From Anisodus tanguticus (taxonomy: Eukaryota > Streptophyta > Magnoliopsida > Solanales > Solanaceae): 64,000 bases of DNA. The stretch covers positions 41,781,062 to 41,845,061 of the forward strand of contig CM067545.1 in NCBI GenBank assembly GCA_034509755.1, read 5' to 3'. The position numbers and the translations under genes are program-made. The first letter of the stretch is position 1. The number at the start of each line of letters is the position of its first letter. Of the stretch, positions 52,305 through 62,999 are shown piece after piece. The notes below the pieces were generated by a model. That model made no database searches, had not been told where the DNA came from, and saw only the letters and a program-made list of their open reading frames with translations.

Positions 52305-53330
52305 ACCCAAAGTGTTATGTCCCGTATATTAGAAGAAATCTAGTTTCTGGACCTTTATTGGTTAATGCTGGCTTTAGGCTAGTGTTTGAATCAAATAAAT
52401 TTGTACTCACTAAAAATGGCACATTTGTGGGGAGGGGCTTCGTCTGTGAAGGCCTCTTCAAAGTGAATGCCATGTCTGTATTGCGTCAAGGAAATAAAGT
52501 TGAGTCTTCTTCTTATTTGCTTGAGTCTTCTAATTTATGGCATCATAGATTAGGACACGTAAACTACAAGTCTATTCAAAGGCTGGTAAAGATGGAGTTG
52601 TTGCCTTCTATCGACATAAACCCTCAACATAAATGTGAGGTGTGCGTAGAGGCAAAACTCACCAAGCTTCCTTTTCGATCCATCGAAAGGAATACCGCTC
52701 CTCTAGAACTTATTCACACAGATATATGTGATTTGAAGTTTGCACAAACTAGAGGGGGGAACAAGTACTTTGTGACATTTATAGATGATAGCACAAGGTA
52801 TTGTTACCTTTACTTGTTGAAAAGTAAGGATGAAGCCTTTGAAGCGTTTCGACGTTACAAAGCAGAAGTTGAGAATCAACTTAGCCTACGATTAAATCCA
52901 TTCGTAGCGATAGAGGGGGAGAATATGTAGCGCCTTTTGAGGAATATTGTGCCCAAGAAGGCATTATTCATCAAACGACGGCTCCATACTCACCTCAATC
53001 AAACGGTGTGGCGGAACGTAAGAACCGCACATTAAAGGAAATGATGAATGCCTTGCTTATCAATTCCGATCTTCCCCAAAACATGTGGGGAGAAGCCGTC
53101 CTTACCGCTAATACGATTCTGAACAGAGTCCCACATAAAGGTAAGGACAAAACTCCATATGAATCATGGAAAGGAAAGAAACCCACCTACAAGTATTTTA
53201 AGGTGTGGGGTTGTCTGGCAAAGGTTGAAGTACCTAAGCCAAAGCAGTCAAGATTGGACCAAAGACGTAGATTGCATATTCATCGGATATGCAAATAACG
53301 TAGTGCTTATCGCTTCTTAGTGGCGAAACC
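52305..53330 (+). pseudogene. copia gag-pre-integrase and integrase fragment
   Basis: A long frame at 52358-52930 reads LVFESNKFVLTKNGTFVG, WHHRLGHVNYKSIQRLV and the HHCC zinc finger ending CEVCVEAKLTKLPF, then the integrase core IHTDICDLK with FVTFIDDSTRYCY. After a stop and frame change, 53008-53298 continues with AERKNRTLKEMMNALL, NMWGEAVLTANTILNR and KVWGCLAKVEVP. It lacks gag, protease, RT and LTRs on both sides, so it is a broken fragment. It is a relative of the integrase at 47.7 kb. Confidence 0.85.
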
Positions 53331-54540
53331 AAAATATAACAACTTGAAAATATAAAAATTAGATATCTTCATTTGATGTTCGGTTAAAAATATTTATTTA
53401 GTCATTGTTTGTCTCATATTTTAGTATTTTTATTCATCTTTTGAGTACAATTATATTGACTCGTGCTTAATATTGTGTCTTTTATATGAATAAAGCGGTG
53501 TAAAGATAAAAAGATATATAGCAAAATTGGATAAAATAGGGTAATTGATAATTGGAAAATGAACAGAAAAGATTGTGATAATTACTTATTGCTCATGAAG
53601 AAAGGATGATTTTTCTTTGCAAGCAGCTAGCATATGGAATCATTAAAAAGGGAAAATATTGCACGTGAAGGACTTAGCTAAAAGCCTAAAAACAATGGAA
53701 TTTGATAAGAATGAAGAATAGAATCCACATTAACGTGGCGGATGGCAGCAACTGAAGCTAAATACTTGAAACGAAGAAGAAACAACAAATGATGCTTCGC
53801 TGGGCGAAGCCCATAGCGAGGTCATTCGCATTCATATTATTTTTAATTGACTTGTCGATTCATGATACATTCATATGAAATTAGTGAAAAGGATGTAAAT
53901 TTTGTACTCATATTTGATAAAGACTTCAGCTTTAGGGCTAACTCACGGAAGAATTAAGCTTTATGACATGTTTGGCGTGAACTTTATAATTTCTCAATCA
54001 TAAGGAAATTAGTGTCCTAATGGAATATGTATGGCTTGTCAATCTTTATATTACATATGTGTTGTATCTTCATTGTCGGCCTATGATACTTACGGGGTAC
54101 TTGTGGTTTGTACTCATACTATATTTGCTACACTTTGTGTAGATACAAATTCGGGTTTTAATTCCAGACCTCGTGATTGATCCCGAGGAACGTCTTCCGA
54201 GACTTTCACGGTGAGCTACATGGCCGACTCATGGCCCCTGAAATTCTCCTCTTTATTTACTTTTTGTACTTGGTGACCACATACAATTTTATTTCGTCCT
54301 ACATAACTTGTATCAGACTTATTTTAGCGCTCTTATACGACTTAGACCCGATTTTGAGAATGGATTGCACTTATACTTTTCAGTATTTTATGCTATTAAG
54401 ACTTTTAGAAAAATCATCTTTTTAGTTCACTTTTTCGCTTTACTTGCTAGTTGGTCTTGAAATTGTTGGATGATTCATCTACCGACCGGTGGGATAGTGT
54501 AAGTGCCATTATGACCCGAAATTTGGGTCGTGATATCTCT
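53331..54540. other. intergenic; right part looks like retrotransposon LTR-derived DNA
   Basis: No gene was found. The part at about 54050-54540 (ATTGATCCCGAGGAACGTC, GGTGAGCTACATGGCCGAC and a TTGGGTCGTGATAT end) has the style of a plant gypsy LTR, but no partner or ends were seen. Confidence 0.3.
53794..53810. repeat. short perfect hairpin GCTTCGC-TGG-GCGAAGC
   Basis: Seven-base GC-rich arms with a TGG loop, standing out in AT-rich DNA. Confidence 0.8.
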
Positions 54541-55669
54541 TTTGTGTTTATACTTGCAAGACAAGCTCAATATTATTCTAATTGCTAGAATAAAGCCAGT
54601 AGGCTTATTTAGCTATTCAGATTTTAGTAGTAAGTAGTCTAATTTGATGTCTAATCTAGCCAAAGTTAAGAATCTGCTGCTAAGCTGACCCTTTGACTGA
54701 TATAAGTTTAAAATTTGAATATTTTTTCTCCTAATTTCATTTCTCCAGATATTTTCATTTCATTTTTCCTTTTAAATAGTTATAATTTATTAACTTCTTG
54801 GAGTATTGAAGTATTTTGGAGTGCATTATTCTGTGTAGCCTTTATTTTCTTTCATTCAGTTGTAGCATGTTGATATGACAGTGTGAATAACATTTCTATT
54901 TTTTGCAGATCCATTTTGGCGATTATTTTAGTGCCTCTATCATGATAGGATGAGTTACTCATTTAGTATAAGGTAGTTTCAAATAAGTCTAGATCTTGGG
55001 ATCTTTACTACTTGATATATCGTGCTTAATATTGTCCTGTTGAAGTAAACTTGTCTTACCTTTGGCAACATATTTCTTTCTAGCAAGCTTTTGAAGATAA
55101 ACTCTGTAGTTAGTATCTATAGTAGTGTTATTTTCAATGTTGCAAAACTTTTACTTAGTTATATAATTATGTTCTTGACCTGTATTATGTTTAACAAGCT
55201 TAAATTTTTGATGTAATTCTCAACATGATTACTAATTCAAGGATTCAGATGAGGCAAGTTCAATGGATAACATAACTGTGTCTGTAAGGTACCGTTTTAA
55301 TGATAATCTGAGTTCTAAGTTATTCTACTTATCGTCTTTTATACACACACATATATGAAATCAATTGGCATTATGAAATTTTAATGTTGCATGCCAAGTA
55401 GCCTTCTATGATGCTGTTGCGTTGCTCCGTTTCTGAATGAAAGAAACCTATTGGATCCTAAAAATCAATTCTATGTGATAAATCTTAACTCATCTTTCAT
55501 TCACGTGATGTTTGAGATAGAATATTTTTTCTTATTTTAGGGTTGATGATTTTGACGTGCATCATGTTTTTTCTCATTTACATCTAGATGTGGTCATACT
55601 CTAACCATGATCTTTAATAGTAGTTTTATTCTTTTGTTGTAAGGAAAGAAATGAGATACTAACAAATAT
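54541..55669. other. intergenic, nothing recognised
   Basis: AT-rich; no credible gene, repeat or regulatory signal. Confidence 0.4.
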
Positions 55670-56201
55670 TACTCCCTCCGTTTCAAAAAAGATTGTCTGG
55701 TTTTGACGCAGAGTCATGATTTAAGAGTCATGGGTGCTTCATTAAAAATAATGAAAATAAAATCTTAAGCGGAGGTTTGAAACTCAGGTTCCCCAAGCAC
55801 CCAAATCTTTGGAGTTCCTCCTGAAAATCAAAGCACTCAGCAGTGTTTTTGGTTTCCAGGATGCTTTTTGCGTATTTATATCACTTTTTTATATTTTTTG
55901 TATAATTATACCTAGTCTGCATCGTGGTTAATGGGTGCTGGAGCACCACTAAATTGGACATAGATCCGTCATTGGGTTTTTGACTTGGGACAAAGTTTAA
56001 GAAAATAGAAAAATCTTTTCAATTTTGTGGTCTTAAATTAAAGATGTATTGAATGTACAAAAATGATATTTAATCATGTGGTCTTAAACATGACATGTGA
56101 AAAATTGGAATGAAAGAGTTGCCAAAAAAAGAAAGAGACATTCTTTTTTAATCGGACTAAAAAGAAAAAAGTAAGACAATCTTTTTGAAACGGAGAGAGT
56201 A
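55670..56201. mobile_element. Stowaway-like MITE with a nested insertion
   Basis: Ends CTCCCTCCGTTTCAAAAAAG and the complement of CTTTTTGAAACGGAGAGAG are almost perfect inverted repeats with TA on both sides (55670-71, 56200-01). A foreign piece of about 277 bp at about 55708-55984 splits the left arm from the body (GGTTTTGAC before, GGGTTTTTGAC after). Confidence 0.88.
55708..55984. mobile_element. nested hAT-like MITE candidate
   Basis: The insert starts GCAGAGTCATGATTT and ends AGATCCGTCATTGGG. Ends recall the CAGAGGCGGATCC-type termini of hAT-like non-autonomous repeats in Solanaceae. GGTTTTGAC and GGTTTTTGAC at the borders suggest a duplicated target. Exact ends are uncertain. Confidence 0.45.
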
Positions 56202-56510
56202 ATTTTTATCTACTAGCATATTGCTTTTGCCAAATTCATGGTCGGCTAGACTATGAAGCTGCTCAAGCAATGTCTTGGTGCCCCATTTTTTCTTAAAGAT
56301 ATATTTTATATATATTATTAAAAAAATAGTGTTATTAAATTTGAAGAGAATTTTTTGAAGATAATAAGTGGGGAATGGAATAATTATTAAGAAATTATTT
56401 TCGTGGGTAATTAGATCCCTACTTTATTGCTGCATTCATATCCTAATAACTAACATGAGTCCATATTATTATTCTTATATTTACATTTTCATTCTCTCTA
56501 CAAGGCCACT
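56202..56510. other. intergenic, nothing recognised
   Basis: AT-rich with no gene or element recognised. Confidence 0.4.
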
Positions 56511-56595
56511 TTCCAACCAGTCCAGTGGTTGAATGCCCATCTCCAATCAGTCAAGTGGTTGAACGTCCCTCTCCAATCAGTAGTGACTGAACGCC
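56511..56595. repeat. imperfect tandem repeat, about 30-bp unit, nearly three copies
   Basis: TCCAACCAGTCCAGTGGTTG, TCCAATCAGTCAAGTGGTTG and TCCAATCAGTAGTGACTG start three successive units, each followed by a GAACGCCC-like tail. Confidence 0.75.
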
Positions 56596-57531
56596 CGCTT
56601 AGCTACACCGGCTTACAGATGCACATGTCCTTCATGGATCTAGGAGTTCATACGAATAATGGCTAGCGGAATTTCGCATTCAATTTTTCAATATTCTGAA
56701 TTCGCAAACGTCTACAAATTATTGTTACTTATGAGTTACAAAAGATCAAAACTTGCTTTTTGGTATCTTCTTCAAAACTTCAAACATTACAACAAGCAAT
56801 TATTATACGGAAGCAGCTCAACAAATTTTTGATACATCATATCAACTTATCAAATTCTTGAGCCTGGTTTTATTATTCTAATTTTGTTTTATATTTTTTA
56901 TTAAAAATTTGTCATTGTTAATATTCTTATTTCATAACTATTTCAATTTTTCCTTTTTTAAAAAAGAAAATTTTAGGGCCTCTTCCTGAAGTTTGGTTTT
57001 AGGCCCCTAATCTTGTTTTGACGACCCTGACCAATTTGACAATTTGAGCATCTTTTGTTCATATATTTAACTTTTTGTGTTTGAGATGAAAATCTAGTTG
57101 GTGTATAATTTTATTCTTAAGTTTTGATCATCTTGTATTCTTGAAAAGTGCCTGAAAAGAATTATAGAGCATTGACTGCCAAATTGACAATTTACTATGC
57201 ATTTTGTTTGACCTTAACAGTAGATAAATAAAGTGAAAATTGTACAAAGATTCTAGTTCTAAAAGACTAGTGGTAGAAACTTTATTATTCTTAATAACAT
57301 CAATTTCCGTGACTTTCTTGTGCTAATAGCTTTATGAGCTGCAAAAAATTGACAAAGTTACAACATCTTGATTGTGACCACTTGGTTGGTAATCCAAAGC
57401 ATGATTTGAGATTAATTTTGGAGAAACTTGTTTTTGCTTGCCTGCACTGAGATAATGCCATTTCGGTACACTTTTTCTTGAGTTACAAAATTGACTTTGT
57501 TGTTTTACTTTGATACCTTATATGTTGTATT
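56596..57531. other. intergenic, nothing recognised
   Basis: AT-rich; no gene was recognised. A run near 56970-57030 (AGGGCCTCTTCCTGAAG) resembles dispersed repeat DNA but was not assigned. Confidence 0.35.
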
Positions 57532-58269
57532 TGTTGGGTTTAAATGATAGATTGAATGGAAAATGGAGGAGTTTCCTCTTGCTTTGTCCCACATCGATAG
57601 TGGAAAGAAAAGTGGGAGTTCCCTCTTGCTTTATAAAATAAGCATTTGTCCCACATCGATAGTGGAAAGAAAAGTTCTTCTACTTATAAGTAGAAGTACT
57701 CCTTCTTGTTGCTAAAGGGTTAAGAAGAGGGTCTCCCCTCGCGCCGTCATCGTCGCTCGGCTCCGTTTCGGCTCGTCTCCGGATTGATAATCTTTTTGGA
57801 CCAAATTTTCTTTAATTTTTAATTATTATTTAATTAAATTAATTAACTAATCCAATCCTACCCTTTAGTGACCCGGATCCGTGTGTCTGACCGGCGACCC
57901 GTTTTCTTTCCCATATTTAAATTTCCCACCAGTTTTTAGTGGCTGTTCAGAAGGGTTGCAAACCTTCAGAAACAGTATTTTCATGGCTATAAATTCGTTT
58001 GTTTCCTCAGAATTTTACTCACTAATTTTTTGAAAAAACACAAACTTCTTCTTCTTCTGCACAAATAAATTATGTGTGATATACTGCCGTTGAGTGGTTC
58101 GCCGCTACCTGAATTTGGAGTACTACTATTCTGGTAAGATAATCGTTCTATCCTGGGAGGGGATATTCCATCAACCTCGAGTACTGTGAGGGGAATAATT
58201 TTCTTAAGGACACACTTTGAACTAAGTGGACTCGATTATATTCTGAAAAATTATTCTTATTTTTCAACA
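57532..58269 (+). repeat. LTR-like unit, possibly solo LTR
   Basis: It starts TGTTGGGTTTAAATG and ends TTATTTTTCAACA, giving TGTTG/CAACA ends. The block TCCCACATCGATAGTGG-AAAG occurs twice (about 57587 and 57649). TATAAATT near 57989 could be its promoter. No TSD is apparent (GTATT versus CTGAT), and no coding region of matching type is adjacent, so the solo LTR reading is tentative. Confidence 0.45.
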
Positions 58270-58739
58270 CTGATTCTGTTTATTTTCAGTTATTATTATT
58301 TACTGATGTTTTGGAATACAGATTAATAACAGTATTTATGTGAATTTAAATTTTGGTAGTTACTCTAAATGTTGTTAGTTGAGATATAATTCCTAAGGGG
58401 CCCTCCTATACTGCTTGTGCAATCTATCATTATGTAGGTACACACCTGATGTGTGTAAGATCTGATTCATTTTTGCACTTGTCTTTATATATGTGAATAT
58501 ATGAGTTTATATATAGGGGGAACATGCTAAGGATGTCTATTATTGATCTGTTATGTCACAAGATCCAAAGTTTAATAGGGTGATTTAGTTATTGAGTGGT
58601 TTTTTGTTTCTTATTTTCTTTTGGTTGTATGTCAGTGGAGTATCTTGAGATTCTAGTGTGTAAATTGCAATATCAGAAAAAATCAAGAATTTTTAAGGAG
58701 TTTTAGTTCTGACTATATAAATTTAAAAATAACTTCTGT
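58270..58739. other. intergenic, nothing recognised
   Basis: AT-rich DNA without a gene between the LTR-like unit and the gypsy pol. Confidence 0.35.
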
Positions 58740-61700
58740 GTTTCGGTTTTTCATCGGTCAACTTTAGTCTTATTTGATCCAGGCTTTACTTTCTCCTATA
58801 TGTCTACTTATTTCCCTACGGGTCTTGATATGTTGTGTGATTTACTTGATTTGTCTATTCGTGTCTCTGCTCCTGTTGGTGATTCTATGGTAGTGGATCG
58901 GATCTATAGGTCCTGTGTTTTACATTTATAGGTTACAATACTTGTGTGGATCTAGTTATCCTTGATATGGTGGGTTTCGATCTTATATTGGGTATGGACT
59001 GGCTATCTCCTTATCATGCGATTTTGGATTGTCACGCTAAGACAGTCACTTTGGCTATGTCGGTATTCTGAGGTTAGAGTGGAAGGGTACTCCTAGCCCT
59101 GCCCCTAACAAGATCATATCGTTCATTCGGGCGAAGAAGTTGGCGAATAAGGGATGTTTGACTTATTTGGCTCATATTTGGGATACTAGTGTGGATGCTC
59201 AGTCATTTGAGTCGGTATCGGTGGTGGGAGAGTTTTCGGATGTTTTTCCAACAGATTTACCTGGCATGCCACCTGATCGAGATATTAATTTCTGTATTGA
59301 TTTGAATCTAGGCACTCGGCCTATATCTATTCCACCGTATCGGATGGCGCCAGCAGAGTTGAGAGAGTTGAAGGAGCAATTACAAGACTTGTTGAGAAAG
59401 GGATTCATCATACCTATTGAATCTCCTTCGGATACTCCCATGTTGTTCGTGAAGAAGATGGATGAGTCTATGCTGATGTGTATTGATTATTGATAATTGA
59501 GCAAGTTTACAATCAGGAACAAGTATCTGATACCCCACATTTACGACTTGTTTGATTAGCTTTAGGGTGCATCGGTCTTCTCTAAGATCGATTTTAGGTC
59601 GAGTTATCATCAGTTGAAGATTAGAGCGGAAGATATTTCGAAGACAACTTCAGGACCTGCTATGGTCATTATGAGTTCTTGGTTATGTCTTTTGGGATTA
59701 CCAACGCTCCTGTAAATTTTATGGATTTGATCATTAGGGTTTTCAAGTCATATTTGAATTCATTCAACATTGTCTTCATCGACTACATCTTAATTTATTC
59801 TCGTAGTAGGGAGGATCATGAGAAGCATTTTAGGATCGTCCCTGAGTTATTGAATGAGAAGAAATTGTATGCCAAATTTTCTAAGTGTGAGTTTTAGCTT
59901 ATTTCAATGGCCTTTTTGGGGCATGTGGTGTTTAAGGATGACATTATAGTAGATCCTAAGAAGATTGAGGCAATTCGAGATTGGGCCATGCCTACTTCAG
60001 TGACTGAGATTCGGAGTTTCATAGGTCTCACTAGCTACTATCGTTGGTTCGTGAAGGGTTTTTCAACTATTGCTTCACATTTGACTAGGTTAACTATGAA
60101 GGATGTGCGGTCGGATGAGTGCGAGGAGAGCTTCCAAAAGCTTAAGTCTTTGTTGACCTTAGCCTCGATTTTGGTTACCGGTGGGAGGGAAGGATTTCAC
60201 CGTCTATTCTAATGCTTCATGGATTGGTCTAGGTTGTGTGTTGATGCAAGAGGGCAAGGTGATAACTTATGATTCGATGCAGTTGAAGGTGCATGAGAAG
60301 AGATACCCCACTCATGACTTGGAGTTGGCGGTGGTAGTCTTTGCTTTGAAGATTTGGAGGCATTAATTGTATGGCGTCCATTGTGAGGTGTTCACGGACC
60401 ATCGCAGTCTTCAACACGTGTTCAATCAAAGGGATTTGAATTCGAGGCAGTATAGATGAACGAAGTTGCTCAAGGATTATAACATTAACATTCTTTATCA
60501 TCAGGGTAAGGCTAATATGGTAGCTGATGCATTGAGCCAAAAGGCAATGAGTATGGGTAGCATGGCACGTTTGATTTGGAGGAGCGCCCTTAGGCTACAG
60601 AGGTTCAGTCTTTGGCAAATAGTATGGTGAGACTTGATATTTCAGAACCGGGCAAGCTTCTGGCTTGTGTTGAGGCGAGCTCGTCGCTGGGGAAAATTAA
60701 GGGCCAAGAGTTCGATGATGCAAAGTTATGCAAGATTCGGGATAAGGTGTTGAAGGGGAATTCTAGGGAGGCGATTCTTGATGATGAGGGAGTTTTGAGG
60801 ATTAAGGGACGAGTTTGTGTTCCTCATGTGGGTGGTTTGACAAGGTTGATTATGGAGGAGGCTCACAACTTTAGGAATTCTATCCATCCTGGTGCTACGT
60901 AGATGTATCGTGATTTGAGGCAGCATAATTGGTAGTGTCAGATGAAGAAAGATACAGTAGAGTTTGTATCTCAGTGTTTGAATCGTCAACAGGTTAAGTA
61001 TGAACATCAGAAGTCGGGGGTATCACTCAGAGGATGCCTACACCTGAGTGGAAATGGGAAGAGGATTGCTATGGACTTCGTGGTAAGGTTGCCGAAGACT
61101 TTGCACTAGCTTGATGCTATTTGAGTTATCGTGGACAGATTGACTAAGTCTGCGTACTTCATTCCTGTTCAGACTACCTATAATTCGGAGAAGTTGGCAA
61201 AGATCTACATTCGAGAGATTGTGCAGTTGCATAGAGTGTCCATCTATATTATTATAGACAGTGGCACTCAGTTCACCTCTTATTTCAGGAGGACCCTGTA
61301 GAAGGAAATGGGGACTCAGTTGGATTTTGGTACGACATTTCACCCACATACGGATGGTCAATCCGAGTGGACTATTCAGGTACTTGAGGATATGTTACGG
61401 GCTTGTATGGGACTAGTTATTTCCTTTAGTGGAGTTTGCCTACAACAACAATGATTATTTGAGTATTAAGATGATGCGTTTGAGGCCTTGTATGGTAGGA
61501 AATGTCGGTCATCGATTGGTTGGTTCGATGCTTTTGAGGTGAGGCCGTGGGGTACAGATTTGTTAAAATATTCCTTAGATAAAATAAAGTTGATTCAGGA
61601 GAAGCTCTTAGCGGCTCAGAGTAGACAGAAGAAGTATGCAGATCGAAGGTTCGTGCTATAAGTTTATGGTAGGTGATTAGGTTCTGTTGAAGGTTTCACC

Positions 61701-62095
61701 TATGAAAGGCATGGGAAGAAAGGCAAGTTGAGTCCTAGGTATATTGGACCATTTGAGATCATTCGGCGTGTTAGTGAGGTGGCTTATGAAATGGCTTTGC
61801 CACCAGGTTTATTAGGTGTTTATCCTATGTTCCATGTCTTTATGTTGAAGAAGTACCATTCTGATGGGTCCTATATCATCCAATGAGACTCAATGTTGTT
61901 TGATCAGAATCTGGCGTTAAGGAAGAGCTTGTGGATATTTTGGATAGGCAGGTGAAGAAGTTAAGGTCCAAAAATATCTCTTCTGTGAAGGTACAATGGA
62001 AGCACCGTCCGATCGTGGAGGCCACTTGGGAGACCGAAGCGAATATGCGGAGTAGATATCCTCAGTTTTATACAGTATAGGTATTTTTTTCTCAT
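58740..62095 (+). pseudogene. Ty3/gypsy pol remnant (chromovirus-like)
   Basis: From left to right: a decayed aspartic protease (FDLILGMDWL at about 58978), RT starting at 59140 (FPTDLPGMPPDRDINFCIDL, YRMAPAELRELKEQLQDLL) with VFIDYILIYS at the catalytic site, where the usual second Asp is Tyr, then RT/RNase H (FLGHVV at about 59915, HEKRYPTHDLELAVVVFALK at about 60295), integrase (60612-61500) and a C-terminal tail (VKVQWKHRPIVEATWETEA at about 61990) like the chromovirus end. Protease, RT, RNase H, integrase order is Ty3/gypsy. Stops and frameshifts are frequent, and gag and LTRs are not seen. Confidence 0.85.
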
Positions 62096-62270
62096 CTTTT
62101 TTCTGTCGCTCGAGGACGAGTGATTGTTTGATTGGAATCTAATGTAATGATCCATTTCGTCATTTTGTCCTTTCTAACCTCTATTCCCCAAATTACCCTT
62201 TCAGTGGTCATATTTCGATAGTTCTGACTTGTGGGGAGAGATGACGCACTTTTCGAGGTAAATTGAGTCC
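62096..62270 (+). other. post-pol gypsy sequence
   Basis: CGAGGACGAGTGATTG soon after the pol end is typical of the region between pol and 3' LTR in these elements. It stops near 62270, where LINE sequence starts. Confidence 0.5.
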
Positions 62271-62276
62271 GTTTCA

Positions 62277-62988
62277 CAAAAAAAATTAAGTTAGAAGTTT
62301 CTTGAGTTTTGAAATGAAAAGGTTTGACTAGAAGTTGGTCTTACCCTGTTTTTGAAAGATGCTCTACTTTTATATTTGGAAATAAATTGTGAAACTGAAA
62401 ATTTCCCACTATTCTGTCCAACCTCTTGAAGATACAATCATCTGCTGCTCTCCCATTCCACTAAGTAAATGGGCTTCCTTTGAAACCCATATCAAATACT
62501 TCACAAGAGTTTATGCAGAAAGCAAAATCTTCATATTCACTCATAGTAACAGTAGCCCACCCAATATTTCTTACTCTAATAGAATCATATTGAAGTCTCC
62601 TCCAACTATCCAAGGTAGACCATGGAGCTTGCATATCCCATAAATCTTTCCTTTCCTCCTCATCACACTTGAAATAGAAAAAAGTAGCAATAAAGACTTT
62701 TCCAATGTCCTGATGACATAAATTCAGGGTAACTTGTTGCTCAGTCTTCATCAATATTTTCCATTTATCTGTAGCATCTATAAAGATAAAAATCTTTTCA
62801 TTTGTATTTGCAATAGTAGCTTCCATGCCCAACCTTCTCCTATACTTCCGAAGATGTCTACTGTTCTAGAAAGGCTCCATTAAAACAACAATAAAACACT
62901 TATATTGTCTTTGTAACAAGATTAACCTTTGAAATGCATGTTGAATGTTAATAGATTTTATGTTCCATATTAGGGCTTTAATTATCAT
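62277..62988 (-). pseudogene. LINE-1 ORF2 endonuclease domain remnant
   Basis: The frame starts at ATG 62988 with ALIWNIKSIN, the usual beginning of plant L1 ORF2, and the VVLMEPF motif including a catalytic Glu. A TAG near 62866 interrupts it, and it continues in the same frame (LGMEATIANTNEKIFIF) to YEDFAFCINSCEVFDMGF and GSPFT. A stop follows, and then GRAADDCIFKRLDRIVGN. It would have nicked target DNA at the start of retrotransposition. The RT domain is missing. Confidence 0.82.
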
Positions 62989-62999
62989 TTATGCTTTGA

